64,000 bases of DNA from Isoetes taiwanensis (lineage: Eukaryota > Streptophyta > Lycopodiopsida > Isoetales > Isoetaceae), in assembly GCA_021234155.1 (NCBI GenBank), contig JAJEKV010000053.1, positions 1,251,307 through 1,315,306 on the forward strand. Direction: 5' to 3'. The notes beneath the pieces are model-generated. The model did not search any database and was not told the origin of the DNA. It was given only the letters and a program-made list of their open reading frames with translations. Numbering within the stretch: the first letter of the stretch is position 1; every line of letters starts with the position of its first letter. Below are positions 44,648 through 54,660 of the stretch, piece by piece. A program made the position numbers and the translations under genes.

Positions 44648-46209
44648 TTATACATTCAAGATATTAATCATGAAAATTGAAAACATTTTTAATTTTATTC
44701 TTGAAATTTCTTCAAGTAATCTGGGTTGTCCTCCAAAAATTTCTTCACTTCGGCCGTGCCGATTGTTCGCCCTAGGTTCCTGAGGATATTTGTGGCCATG
44801 CCTCCTTGAAGTGCGGTCACCAAGTCTTCGATCTGATGTATAGGCTGCAGTAGCTGCCAATCTGCCCTGCCGTCTATAGGGGACCGCAAAGTCGAAGATA
44901 CTCAATGCTATTGTTCTCTTGACAAGGATGACATGATCAATGTTTGGGGCCATACGAGCATGACTTCTGAATCCTGAGAGAGCAATGAGCATAAAGACTC
45001 CTTCTTCACCCCGTGGGCTGAATTGATGGTGTATAACCGCTATCCTTCCATCAATGAGCAAGGGGAGGTAGAACCTAAGGGCTTTGTCATGCCTTGCCTC
45101 TTCGCCGGTTCTAATTGCTACTCTGTGTCTTCCGGAGTACTCATCAACCGGTACTTCCACCATCTCTCTGTAATCACGGTACATGGAAGCTGTCAGGTTG
45201 ATGCTGCCTTCCGCTAGTGCTGGTGCCGATGCTGATGTACTAGGTAGGAGTGCGGACGTTGATTTTCCTCTGATTCCCATGCGCTCCTGAATTGCTAAGA
45301 ACTCCTCTTCCGAAGGCAACTCCTGTTCAGCCATCATCTGTCTGATGCCGGTGTAGGCTTCAATATCCGTTGATGTTTGGCCGGTGTATGTCCGGGCTTC
45401 CCTTATGCTGATAGGAAAGTCCTGTGTTTCGCAGTCGATGAAGTCATCGAGATCCGGATGTTCCCGTAGGAGATGCAGAAGTTCGTCTACTCTATAGCCC
45501 CTGTCTCGGCACTCTGGGAGGTTCTTGATGTCGTGGAGGGTTAATTATGCCTCCCCTTGGATAATCACTGGGTCCAAGCTTGTGATTCCTTGCCCAAGTG
45601 GTGGGGTTGTTCTTGTGGCTCTCAGCCCTTCTTCGAAGCGCTGGAGTTGTTGCTCTGCTTGCTGCCTTTCTTGTACCAGGTCTATGTCGGCGATGTCTTC
45701 CGCGTCCGACTCGCATCCTTCCTCTTCTTCTTCCTCTGCCTCCTCATATGCAAGGCGCATCTGTTCTTCTTCAGCTGCTGCCATGGCCATTGGCTCGACG
45801 TCTAGGGGTTGCACAGATGGTTCTCCTATCTGGGTTTGGGCTCGAAGAGATAGGAAGATAGCTACGGCTGCTGTGTAAGAAAAATATCTCCTCCTATTGA
45901 CAGCTATGGACATATAGTTAGGCAAGTGGCTAGCCTTGTTTTCTAGGTACTTGTCTATATTGGGGATGTCTTGCAGAGCTGTCTTGAGGGCCATGCTTGG
46001 AGCAAAGTATCCTATGCAAGGTGGGAGCTCTCTAGAGAAGGTCCTATCTTGGCATGGAAATCAAACATGATATCTTGGTAGAAGGGGATGGCATTGATGG
46101 TAGCTTCCACATCAACCTCCTTCTGGAAGACGGCAAAGACGGAGTTGATGTCGGCCTCGGCCACATGAGCTGGGGCGCTGTACCATCGCCTAAATTTAGT
46201 GGTTGCCAT
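44648..46209 (-). pseudogene. Second gene of the histone element, unidentified ~520-residue protein
   Basis: ATG at 46209, chosen because the TATA box at about 46320 lies 110 bp upstream. It begins MATTKFRRWYSAPAHVAEAD. After a shift near 46031 the frame runs from GYFAPSMALKTALQDI through RRRYFSYTAAVAIFLSLRAQ and an acidic stretch (EEAEEEEEEGCESDAEDIAD). A TAA at 45543-45545 interrupts, and the same frame continues with LTLHDIKNLPECRDRGYRVD to FSPRGEEGVFMLIALSGFRS. A last shift near 44890 leads to EVKKFLEDNPDYLKKFQE. I recognise no domain. It could be the structural protein of the element, but that is a guess. Confidence 0.5.
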
Positions 46210-46317
46210 GATGCTTGAGCAGCTGGGGATATCAAACAGATGGGGAAGCGCCTTAGGGGCCTGGAAAATCGGCTTGGAGTGAGGAGCAAAGGTGTAGGAT
46301 GCAAATGAGGGTTGTGG

Positions 46318-46328
46318 TCTATTTATAG
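46318..46328 (-). promoter_or_regulatory. TATA box of the second gene
   Basis: The minus strand reads GTCTATAAATAGACC, preceded by TTAGGGTTTTG (telo-box-like) and followed by ACCCTCATTTGCA. It lies about 110 bp before ATG 46209 and resembles the promoter at 49980 (TATAAGTAGAC...GGGTTCCTCATTT). Confidence 0.7.
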
Positions 46329-46500
46329 ACAAAACCCTAATTTTGGAAAATTTCAAAGTTGGGGAATCCCTATAATTCTAAGATATTGCTATGCAATTCA
46401 CAGGCTAATTATGTTGAAGAGTGCATTCTAAGGATCCTATTGCAACAAATTCCATCTAATTTGGGGAAAGTTAGGACAAATTAGGACAAATATGGTGTGA

Positions 46501-46949
46501 CCACTCACACAGTGCGCGAGGAGCAAATCCGAGAATGGCGAATTTGGTCTGGGCGCACTCTGTGAGGGGTGGGACCTTGTTTGGGTCGAGGATGATGCCA
46601 AACATGCAAACTAAGGGTAGAATCCTGCTCATCTCGTCGATATAGGTCGGATTGTGCCCTTACTTTCTTCATTTGGACAACTTTTGGCATAGATTAGGGT
46701 CGACCACTCACACAGTGCGCGAGGAGCAAATCCGAGAATAGCGGATTTGGTCTAGGCGCACTCTGTGAGGGGTGGGGCTCCATTTGGGTTGGCCAATTTC
46801 TACAATCTAAGGGTCAAATCCTACTAAACACAATGAGCTGAGTCGGATGGTGCCCTTATTTTCTACATTTGGATAATTATTGGCTAAGATCGGTGCTTGA
46901 CCACTCCGAGAATGGCGGATTTGGTCTGGGCGCACTCTGTGAGGGTTGG
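46501..46949. repeat. Promoter palindromes of the second gene (three copies)
   Basis: Copies lie at 46501-46572, 46704-46775 and a shortened one at about 46901-46949. Each is a ~72-bp palindrome. The outer arms CCACTCACACAGTGCGC and GCGCACTCTGTGAGGGGTGG pair, the inner arms GAGCAAATCCG and CGGATTTGGTC pair, and about 5 nt form the centre. The sister copies are at 49622-49873, upstream of the H3-tail ORF. Confidence 0.85.
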
Positions 46950-47088
46950 GGCCAAAAACACTGAGTTTTGTTCCAATTTTGTTGATTCCAAATGCAGAAC
47001 TTAGTAATACACCCTAATTAAACATGATTTAACACATTAATTTGACAAAACCATAAATTTATATTTACAAAAATCATTTACAACAGAC

Positions 47089-48120
47089 TCAATAGTCTTC
47101 TTTCTTAATGTACTTGGCTAGCCTCATGTCCTTGGGCATGCATGTTACCCTGTTTGCGTGGAGTGCGCATGCTACCAAATCTTCAAAGTGATGAACAATC
47201 CTCTGCTCGGCTGCCTCCTGTAGCGCGAGTAACATGTCATCAGTCACGCGCTTGCTCTTGTCAAATTCCTGCAAAATCTCGCGAGTGAGTCTCGCGAAGG
47301 GGGCTCTCGGTATCAAAAGTCCATAGCTCCTCTGGAAATGCCTGATCTCCCGAGCAGCTCTGGCAAAATATGAGTCGGCCTTTCTCCTGATCGGCTTCCT
47401 CGGAGGTGCTGGTTTCTCAGGGGGCGGCTTCAGTGTGTTCTTCTTGGTTGGTCTGCCTCCTTCGACATAGGTGACCTTGTGCTCCTCATAGTACTTCGAG
47501 TATTCCTCGTACATTTTCATGTACTGGGTATACTCTTTGAGTTTCTTCCTATATTCAAGCTTGTTCTTGAGTACATAGGACTCTCGCGCAGGCCTCGGCT
47601 TCTTCTTGTCTGCTGCAGGGTGCTTCGGGGACGGCCACCTTGGGTACGGGGGTACCTCTGCTACCGGCTCCTCCTCTTCATTCCTTGCATTCGAGGGTCC
47701 TGAGCCCTCAGTGGGAACAGGGACCCTCATCTCCTCATCTGACTCAGTGTCAGATGAGGATGGCGGCTTATCGGGCTATTGCTCCCAAATGACGACGCTT
47801 TTGGCCGGCGTCGTCTTCAACTTACGCCCGGTGTCTTTAGGCAACTCGGGGGCTTTCCCCTTGTCTACCTTCTTCTGCAAGCGCTCCTCCCTGCGCTTCC
47901 TACTTCTGCCTCCTCTCCTCTTTCTGTTTCCGGCGCTCCTCCTTCTCTCGCCGACGCTCCTCCTTGGTTTTCTTGACCTGTGTTACTTCGTCCTCCCTTT
48001 TTCTCTTCCGCTCTTTCTTGTCTAATTTCTTGAGCTCCCTCTCTATCTCCCCCCTTAGTTCTTCTGCAGCTCCTTCATCTTTGTGGCCCGGCTCGCTCTG
48101 GCTGCCGGGGCCCTTCTATG
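47089..48120 (-). pseudogene. Histone H3-fold protein, body and C-terminal histone fold
   Basis: The C-terminal 88 residues (47355-47092) align without gaps to the H3 fold: REIRHFQRS (alpha-N), LLIPRAPFARLTREILQEF (alpha-1), LLALQEAAEQRIVHHFED (alpha-2) and CALHANRVTCMPKDMRLA (alpha-3). By hand about half the positions equal canonical plant H3. Upstream are a basic coiled stretch (ERELKKLDKKERKRKRED), a Ser/Asp/Glu patch (PPSSSDTESDEEMRV) and a Tyr/Lys/Glu region (KEYTQYMKMYEEYSKYYEEH). A TAG at 47776-47778 and a shift near 47914 break the frame. The matching start with the H3 tail is at 50092 on the other strand. A CenH3 relative is possible, but loop 1 is not longer than in H3. Confidence 0.85.
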
Positions 48121-49407
48121 CCTTCCTTGCCTCGCATTTAGGGTTCTCTTGAGCCATTCCGGCCAAGCTAAGAACCAATTTCGCATTGCCAGGCTCTGAA
48201 AAGTCGCCTTTGCACAACAGATCGTCGAGTAGCAGCAGCCTTCAACAAGATCAGAAGCATGGATGCATTCCGAGGATCTGGAGCAGGTCGAGTACCAGGT
48301 AATCAGTCATTCTGTTGTGCAAAGCCGCCTTTGGGCTAGACAATAAGGTAGTTTAGCATATTCATTCAGCCGTAGAGACCTTGTAGATTCCAAGATCATG
48401 AGCCCTAACAAAGGAACCTAACCTTGGATGTTTAGGTAGGTAGATTAGATGATATTATTCATTTCAATTCTGTGATGATGTCGGTATTTCACTCTGTGAC
48501 CTCCATGTATTGGGAAGGGGGGTAGAGGCCTAAAGCCTGTGTAGCAGATGATTCTAGGTAGCCTACTAGTTCCCAGTTACATGCGGCCTGTGCACAATGA
48601 GCCCGTCTGGCTGTGGGTGGAGGGGCCAAGCCGATGAAAAAGGGGGACTTGTCCCATCACAGAAGAGTTCCTCTGGTGTGTAAAGCCTACCAGGGACCTT
48701 AGTGAGCTAGGCTTAATGGCTTGCCACTGCGTGTGGGCAAGGCATGAGCTCGACACCTTTGGGGCGATGCATCGCCTTCCATGAGGTTAAGTCGAATAAG
48801 GGCAGTGGCCCTCTAGCCACCTGTGATGGGCATGCATGCCCCTGGGGAAGAGGTGACTCTCCTCCTGCCTCATCGAGGCTGGGGAGATGCAATCCAGTAG
48901 TAGCCCTCTTGGCTATGTACCCGGCAGGCTACGGCCCGGTCCCAATACTTTTCAGCCTACTCTGCAAAGTGTGCACAGGAGGGGCAGATGGAGTGGACTA
49001 CCCTCAGCTATATTCCTATGCCAGCCAAATCTAGTTGCCATGAATTCTGTCTGCAATGACCTCTGGAAGCCCATGCCGTCAGTCAACCCCCTTGAGTCTG
49101 AGCTCTGGGTAGGATCTCCCTTGTTGCTATTGTTCATGTTGATGTGTTGTATATGTGATGATCATGATGTGTTCACCCTTCGAGGTGATCGTATTGATAT
49201 AGTATATTATCTGCTCATGTTTATTCACGCTTCCGCAGCTAGGTTGACCCGAAGGGAGACGGGTGAATGACACATCCACTCTTCCCTTGCTGGCTCATTC
49301 CACTGGGAGTGGTGTCAGGTGGATGGCCCCTGCTAGTTTGGCTGTCAGGGGGAATGCTCCGTCTTCTGATATGATGTGTGCATCATATAAGGAGTAGGGA
49401 CGTCACA
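48121..49407 (+). repeat. LTR of the histone element, copy 2 (inverted, lacking its U3 end)
   Basis: Matches 9004-10290 in inverse orientation and ends GGGACGTCACA directly before the primer site. Its promoter end is not at 48121, where the H3 body begins. The missing ~100 bp are at 50283-50390 in the opposite direction. Both breakpoints carry GGAAGG, so an inversion through short inverted homology explains it. Confidence 0.75.
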
Positions 49408-49408
49408 G

Positions 49409-49420
49409 TGGTATCAGAGC
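49409..49420 (+). promoter_or_regulatory. Primer-binding site, initiator tRNA-Met, of the histone element
   Basis: TGGTATCAGAGC lies one base after the LTR end CGTCACA. It shows that this LTR is a 5' LTR and that the H3-tail promoter region belongs to the element's leader. Confidence 0.9.
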
Positions 49421-49621
49421 ATGATCTTGGTACACCAAGATCGAGCACTGACCATTTTCCTATTAAGACTAACAGTAGACTTCAAGTCTTGGGAATAGCC
49501 ACCCAAGCATGAACCCCGAAAATTGGAAATTTTTTTCCAATTTCTAGTGCAGTAAGTAGGTTAATGCTAAGTTAATCGAAAGTTTTAGCAAGAACTCAAC
49601 CAAATTTGGCCAAAAAGAGGT

Positions 49622-49873
49622 CACCCCTCACAGAGTGCGCCTAGACCAAATCCGCCTTTTTCGGATTTGCTCCCCGTGCACTGTGTGAGTGGTGGACCCA
49701 AGTTGACCTAGTTAGATGCATAATTTAGCTAATCTAATGGTGCAGTTCAGCTTCTCCCTTAGATTCTAGCTAGTTTTGCATATTAGATCACTAAGAAGTG
49801 ACCCCTCACAGAGTGCGCCCAGGCCAAATCCGACATTCTCGGAATCGCTCCAGGCGCACTGTGTGAGTGGTGG
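49622..49873. repeat. Promoter palindromes of the H3-tail gene (two copies)
   Basis: Copies at 49622-49695 and 49801-49873 have CACCCCTCACAGAGTGCGC pairing with GTGCACTGTGTGAGTGGTGG and inner arms around CAAATCCG/CGGATTTG. They are the reverse-oriented sisters of 46501-46949. Each gene's set lies some 220-290 bp before its ATG. Confidence 0.85.
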
Positions 49874-49979
49874 ATGCTTTCTGGCTACATAAACCTAATG
49901 TACTTATCATATCTACACTAATACCTCCTAGAATGACATAATATGAAATTGCAGGTCCAAACCCTAAAATCCCCCTACC

Positions 49980-49986
49980 TATAAGT
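49980..49986 (+). promoter_or_regulatory. TATA box of the H3-tail gene
   Basis: CCTATAAGTAGACAATTAGG, with AAACCCTAAAA (telo-box) about 25 bp upstream, lies 112 bp before ATG 50092. The spacing and flanking words match the second gene's promoter. Confidence 0.7.
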
Positions 49987-50091
49987 AGACAATTAGGGTT
50001 CCTCATTTACACTTACCTCCTCCAACAAACAGTTCCTCGTCCCAGAAGACGATTTTTAGGCACCAGGAGTCGGATTGCGTTGATACAAAAC

Positions 50092-50289
50092 ATGGCCCGG
50101 ACCAAACAAACCGCCCGCATTGTAGTGCCCGAAGACCATGTGAGCGCCCAGGAGCTAGCAGCCCGACAGAAGGCCAGACAGGCTCAGGAGCGGGCCAGGC
50201 GGAGACAAGATGCAGAGGCCAACCCAGACGCCCAAGAGGAGGCCCAGGAGTGTCAGGAGGAAGAGCAGGCACAGGAAGGAAAACCCTAA
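50092..50289 (+). pseudogene. Histone H3 tail-like N-terminus (start of the H3-bearing protein)
   Basis: The ORF begins MARTKQTARIVVPEDHVSAQ: residues 1-8 after Met are identical to the H3 tail (ARTKQTAR, with R2, T3, K4 and R8), and the rest is unrelated. K9, K27 and their surrounding motifs are missing. What follows is an Ala/Gln/Glu/Arg helix-prone stretch (QKARQAQERARRRQ, then EEAQECQEEEQAQE). The frame stops at 50289 because LTR sequence is joined on at about 50283. Undoing the inversion would place the charged body and H3 fold directly after it. A host histone gene is excluded by the divergence after residue 8. Confidence 0.75.
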
Positions 50290-50390
50290 ATGCAAAGAGA
50301 GAAAAGTTTTAGGGTTTAAGGGGAAGCCCTTATTTAGAAACCCTTAGGGTTAGGTTAGACCTTGGCCAAATGGGGTTTAGCCATTTGGCA
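50283..50390 (-). repeat. Displaced U3/promoter end of the histone-element LTR
   Basis: Matches 10291-10390. On the minus strand it starts TGGCCAAGGTCTAACC and has a TATA-like TCTAAATAAGG (TCTATATAAGG in the other copy). Here it points toward the H3-tail ORF. Confidence 0.7.
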
Positions 50391-50559
50391 ATGGGGTCCA
50401 TGGGGTTTATAATTGTGTATGTTTATTTAACATTCACAACATTCGAAGTTGCCCCCCTAGGTGCTACACTTGCCCCCTAGGTGCAACCTTTTACGACCTC
50501 CCAGTACATGTCATTTATGACATGTACGTGTGACGTGGCAGTATAATATACATATTTGG
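50391..50559. other. Spacer with a perfect 24-nt palindrome
   Basis: GTACATGTCAT-TT-ATGACATGTAC lies at 50504-50527. TTGCCCCCCTAGGTGC and TTGCCCCCTAGGTGC are repeated at about 50449 and 50470. No gene. Confidence 0.6.
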
Positions 50560-51285
50560 ATCATATATTATGCTGGAACGTCACACCTCCCTGCCTATCA
50601 TGTCTACATGTAATACCTTTAGAGTGTGGCCATTGCTCTAAGCCATTACAAATTATCATCTCAAAGACTTCACACAATTGAATGAGTTCCCATCCAAATG
50701 TGACAGGTTTGTTAGCATCAGGCATTGAACATGGCGAAATTCGTATCATTAGTAGACATCCATAAACAGTCACGGGCATCCTCAAGTATAAGCTGAGCAA
50801 CTTGCATTGCAGCAGTACGAGCATTGAAGTCACCAAGAAGAATAGCATGCCCTAACTATTTGATTTGAGCAATGTCATCATAAATATCACCATAAGGGTC
50901 ATTGCGGTCTACATATTCATCATAGAAAGGTGATGATGTATGTAGGTGGAAAGTAATAAGCTGCAACAAAAATGGCACTACCCATTGTTGCAATGGAGTT
51001 TGATCCATATATAACAGTTATATCTGTCAGCTTTATGAAGCGTGATAGATGGAGCAAGGGCATCCTTGAAATAGCAAGCAACCCCACCATATAGCTACGC
51101 ATGACATTCATTAAACAATGAAAATTGATCGCCTGCGAAATGAGATAGCCTTTTGGCAGAATGCTCCCATGTTTCCGTGAGCAGAAGAATATCCATATCT
51201 TTTGCAATGGTATTCAGACCATCACGCCAAGGAAAACCTCAACAATTCCAAGACACCAACTAAAGTCACATTTCCTAGGAAGATA
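50560..51285 (-). pseudogene. LINE endonuclease domain, inverted 5' part
   Basis: Minus-strand pieces read NTIAKDMDILLLTETWEHSA (catalytic Glu, about 51200), LYGGVACYFKDALAPSI and HAILLGDFNARTAAM (catalytic GDFN motif, about 50835). This is the apurinic-type endonuclease that nicks target DNA for L1 elements. The RT of apparently the same element lies next door on the opposite strand. Frameshifts and stops are frequent. Confidence 0.8.
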
Positions 51286-52386
51286 CATTTAAAGTACGAG
51301 CCGTATGAACTGAAGAGGCTTATGCCATAGAGGCGGCGGCAGCAGTAACAACATCATTAAAGTGGCAGCTTACACATCTTCAACCATTGCTGTCCATGCT
51401 CCTGCTTCCCGCATTTGCTTGACCTATTCTAGATCTTTTGAATATGCACAAACATTAGCTCCTGCACTTGAAGGTATTTTGGATTACCCAACTCTTTAAG
51501 AATGTAATGCTACATTTGCTGATGCTCTGCTTACTTCAGTTGTCTCCTGCTTTGGTGTGCGCGCTTCTAGTGCTGCTCAGGCTAGTAGGAAATTCTTTCT
51601 AGAAATGCATAATTCCATGCAGAATGCAAGCAGCTTAAAAAAACACTTGTGAATGATCATTGAGCCAGATACACATCATAGTACCATCAAGAATTATAAG
51701 TATATGTCAAAACGCAAGAAGGCACGCTTTGTTCTGAGCATCAGAAGCAAATGTTTGAATTGCTACTACGTGAGCCTCAGATTTTGTGGCGCAAAATATT
51801 ATATCGACCATATCCTACTCTTGAATATATTCCTATGCAGCAATGGGACGAGCGATTGCTCCAATTATATGATCATTCTAGGATTCTTAATTTTGTGCCT
51901 CATTTGGTAGGTAATATCCTTCAATTCACAAAAGAGAAAGTCAAAGAAGGTCTGTGACATCTATCCAATGGCAAGTCTCCTGATCTACAAGGTTTGCAAG
52001 TAGAATTGCTTAAATTGGGAGAAAAGGGGGAGGGGGTTCCGCTATTGCTTCTAATCATTACTGCTCTTTTAAATCAAGCTTTGCAAGAAGGATTGCCAGA
52101 AACTTGGGCTATCAGTAAAGCCGTACCAATTCACAAAGCAAGTGATAAGAATGACCCTTTGAATTATCGCATGATCATGGTCGGTTCCATATTTTCTAAG
52201 CTCCTAGCTAGTATTACTGAGAAGCAGTTGACATCATGGGCAGAACATACTGGTGTACGTGTTGTAGCACAGGCAGGCTTTCATCCAGGCCATTCTATGA
52301 TAGATCATATTTTCACATTGCACATGCTTATTAAACATAATCAAAGCTTGAAACAAGACCTCCATATATGTTTTGCAATTGATCTG

Positions 52387-53780
52387 AGCTATTGGATCGA
52401 GATTTTGGGAAGGGACGATCACTATATAGGTATTGCCATTTTAGTTAGCCGGTTATTGGCGTCATCTCGCAGCAGCATTCCCTATTGCCCTTTGGTATCC
52501 TCCTTTCTCTCCCTTGTATTTGCCTTTGTCATTTTTCATTGATATTCCTTGTAGATGTCCTTGGTGACACCATTACTTATTATTATTCTCCACCCCGGGG
52601 GATTCACCTTTGATCAGCGTATAACCCATGAGAGTTCAATGGAGGGGTGTTTTTTGGATCATTTGCGTACGTATACTTAGAGGTTAGGGGTGTTTTTAGG
52701 CACTGATTTGGAGCAATATCTATACACAGAGGGGTCAAATTGCCTTTTAAAATTGCGTATACAAGGGGGTTTTTTTGCTACCCTCTGAACGCAGATGCCA
52801 TACTTCCCCTTATGTATAAGTGCACCCCCCCGGGTTCTCCACCTGTTGGGCGATGCTATTTTTCCACCTATTGAGTGTGGCTATTGTTTTTCCACCCGCT
52901 GGGTGATGCTAATTTTTCTCCACTCACTGGGTGATGCTATTTTTTATCTTTACCCACTGGGTGATGCTATTATTTCTCCGCCTACTAGATGATACGGTGC
53001 TTTTCCTTTGTACATTTTGATGATATTACTCCTAGATATATTTACATTAATTTAATGCTCTTGCTCTTAGTTATTATTCTCCACCCGCTGGGTGATGCTA
53101 TTATTTTTTCCACCCACTGGGTGATGCTATTTTTATCTCCACGCACTGGGTGATGCTATTATTTTTCCACCCGCTGGGTAATCCTATTTTATTTTTCACC
53201 CGCTAGATGATGCTATTTTTCCACCCGTTAGGTGATGCTATTTTATTTTCCACCCACTGGGTGATGTTATGCATATTTTCACCCATTGGAGGTGGTGTTG
53301 TTTTTTCTTTCTTCCACCAGTTGGTGATGCTATTTTTTGGTACTAATATCTCACGGATGCTTACGATTTGTTGGGTTTTTATTTTCTCTTTTAGGTGGTC
53401 GCTCGTCCGTGGTATGCGTTCTTCTTTGATTTTTTTAACATTTAATGGGTATTTTCCATGTGTTCTATTTTGTCAGGGTCAAGAAATCATGTGGACTTTG
53501 CCATATATTTATCTTCCATCTTCGCCCATCTTCGAGGTTCTTGGTGACATTTTCTCATATGTTTATCTTTCGTCTTTGGGCATCCTCGAGGTCGTTGACG
53601 GCATTTTTTGCCACTGGCCTCACTCTTGCCTGCGCATAGTGTATTATTTCAGTTTTATGGGGTAGCTCGACGTTGTTCCTATGGTCAGCTCCCTATTCAT
53701 TTTCCTTAAACATGGTACACTACTGCTGTGATGAAGCCTATCTATAGGTTTTCTGTGTGCATTGCGAGTTCCTTTACAGA
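52387..53780 (+). mobile_element. 1.4-kb insertion in the LINE RT, with minisatellite
   Basis: The LINE protein reads cleanly across its edges (FAIDL before, DFISAFDTV after), and ATCTG is found at both junctions (52382-52386 and 53781-53785), a likely target duplication. The insert starts AGCTATTGGATCG and ends CCTTTACAGA and carries no recognisable gene. The ends do not form inverted or long terminal repeats. Type unknown. Confidence 0.65.
52839..53340 (+). repeat. Minisatellite, about 14 units of ~30 bp
   Basis: Units resemble CCACCCGCTGGGTGATGCTA followed by a T-rich spacer. They form two blocks (52839-52995 and 53079-53340). Spacer length varies from unit to unit while the CTGGGTGATGCTATT core is kept. 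Confidence 0.85.
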
Positions 53781-54660
53781 ATCTGGATTTTATTTCTGCT
53801 TTTGATACAGTACCTTTAAGCTTCTTTGGCAGTGCTTGCAAGCATTTGGGGTTCCACAAGACCTTCAAAATGAGTTTATCGGCTCTATGAAAGGGTCTTT
53901 GCTAAATTTCCAGCATCGGGTACCCAAATCACTAGCAATATTGGAATACGTCAGGTTGCTCTCTATCTCCTACACTTTTTGGCTGAATGGCTTGATCACC
54001 ATGGCGGTGGCGACCCACATTTAGCACACTATATCATCAAGCAACTTATGTTTCACTTATGGTACATACTGCTGCTAGTATGCAATAACACTTACATGCT
54101 ATGTACATTTTTTGTGAGAGCACAGGCCTGCATGTTAATCTCCAAAAGACCAAGCCCTTGGTAGTTCAATCTTCTTGGCATATCCAACATTACACTATGA
54201 TAGCCACAAAGTTGAAATTGTAGATAGCTACGGGTATCTTGGTGTAGAGTTCTGTAAGAACACACTTTGGGAATAGTGTATTACCAAGCGTATGACTACT
54301 AGCTAGAGAGCACTCTATACAATGCAAAACAATTGTTTTCTCACAGAGATTCATGATTGGTCACTAAAGCCCAGAACCTGTTTTACTATATGGTTCTGAA
54401 GTATGGGGGCCTGCCATGTGCTAGTGCTCTGGGGAGCTTGGAACGGGTGCAAAGGTCCTTTCTTACTTACAGCCTAGGAGTCAAAACTATGGTGCCCTAT
54501 GCTATTCTTTTACAAGAGACAGATTTTTGGCCATTTTAATATTCTGCCATGAAGCGTCATCTTCACTATATCAGCAAGGTGCATCACATGAATGATGATA
54601 GATACCCTCTTCTCACGCTTTCCATGGCTGAATTTCCCCAGCATTTGAAATGATGTTGGA

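Larger units (their letters stand above)
44111..50390 (-). mobile_element. Histone-H3-bearing LTR element, rearranged
   Basis: The original minus-strand order was 5' LTR, tRNA-Met primer site, palindromes, TATA, H3-tail/H3-fold gene, palindromes, TATA, second gene, acidic ORF. The segment 48121-50282 is now inverted. Evidence for one element: the primer site abuts the LTR; both genes share the promoter module; and flipping 48121-50282 rejoins the H3 gene and also rebuilds an LTR organised like the copy at 9004-10390. No RT, integrase or 3' LTR is visible, so it is non-autonomous or incomplete. Its origin by capture of a host histone gene is inference. Confidence 0.65.
51300..54660 (+). pseudogene. 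LINE reverse transcriptase, interrupted
   Basis: From about 51760 it reads LREPQILWRKI and HLSNGKSPDLQGLQVELLKL, then PETWAISKAVPIHKASDKND, AQAGFHPGHSMIDHIFTLHM and ICFAIDL, where it is cut at 52386. It resumes at 53781 with DFISAFDTVP, then FGVPQDLQNEFIGS, and later GLHVNLQKTK (about 54127) and VDSYGYLGVEF. The catalytic YADD region (about 54040) is not recognisable. L1-type target-primed RT. Multiple stops. Confidence 0.85.

Noticed and set aside
48121..48157. Independent start MAQENPKCEARK for the H3-fold protein at 48157
   Set aside because: This stretch also occurs at the matching place in the other LTR copy (around 10260-10290), so it is LTR sequence brought next to the gene by the inversion.
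50092..50289. Ordinary host histone H3 gene or pseudogene
   Set aside because: Identity ends after residue 8, the next residues are unrelated to H3, and the upstream region is continuous with an LTR primer site.
53079..53340. CRISPR-like array
   Set aside because: Spacers are short T-rich variants, not unique 30-nt sequences, and the setting is a eukaryotic LINE.
52795..53665. ORFs inside the minisatellite region
   Set aside because: They are produced by the tandem repeat and change frame with every spacer-length difference.
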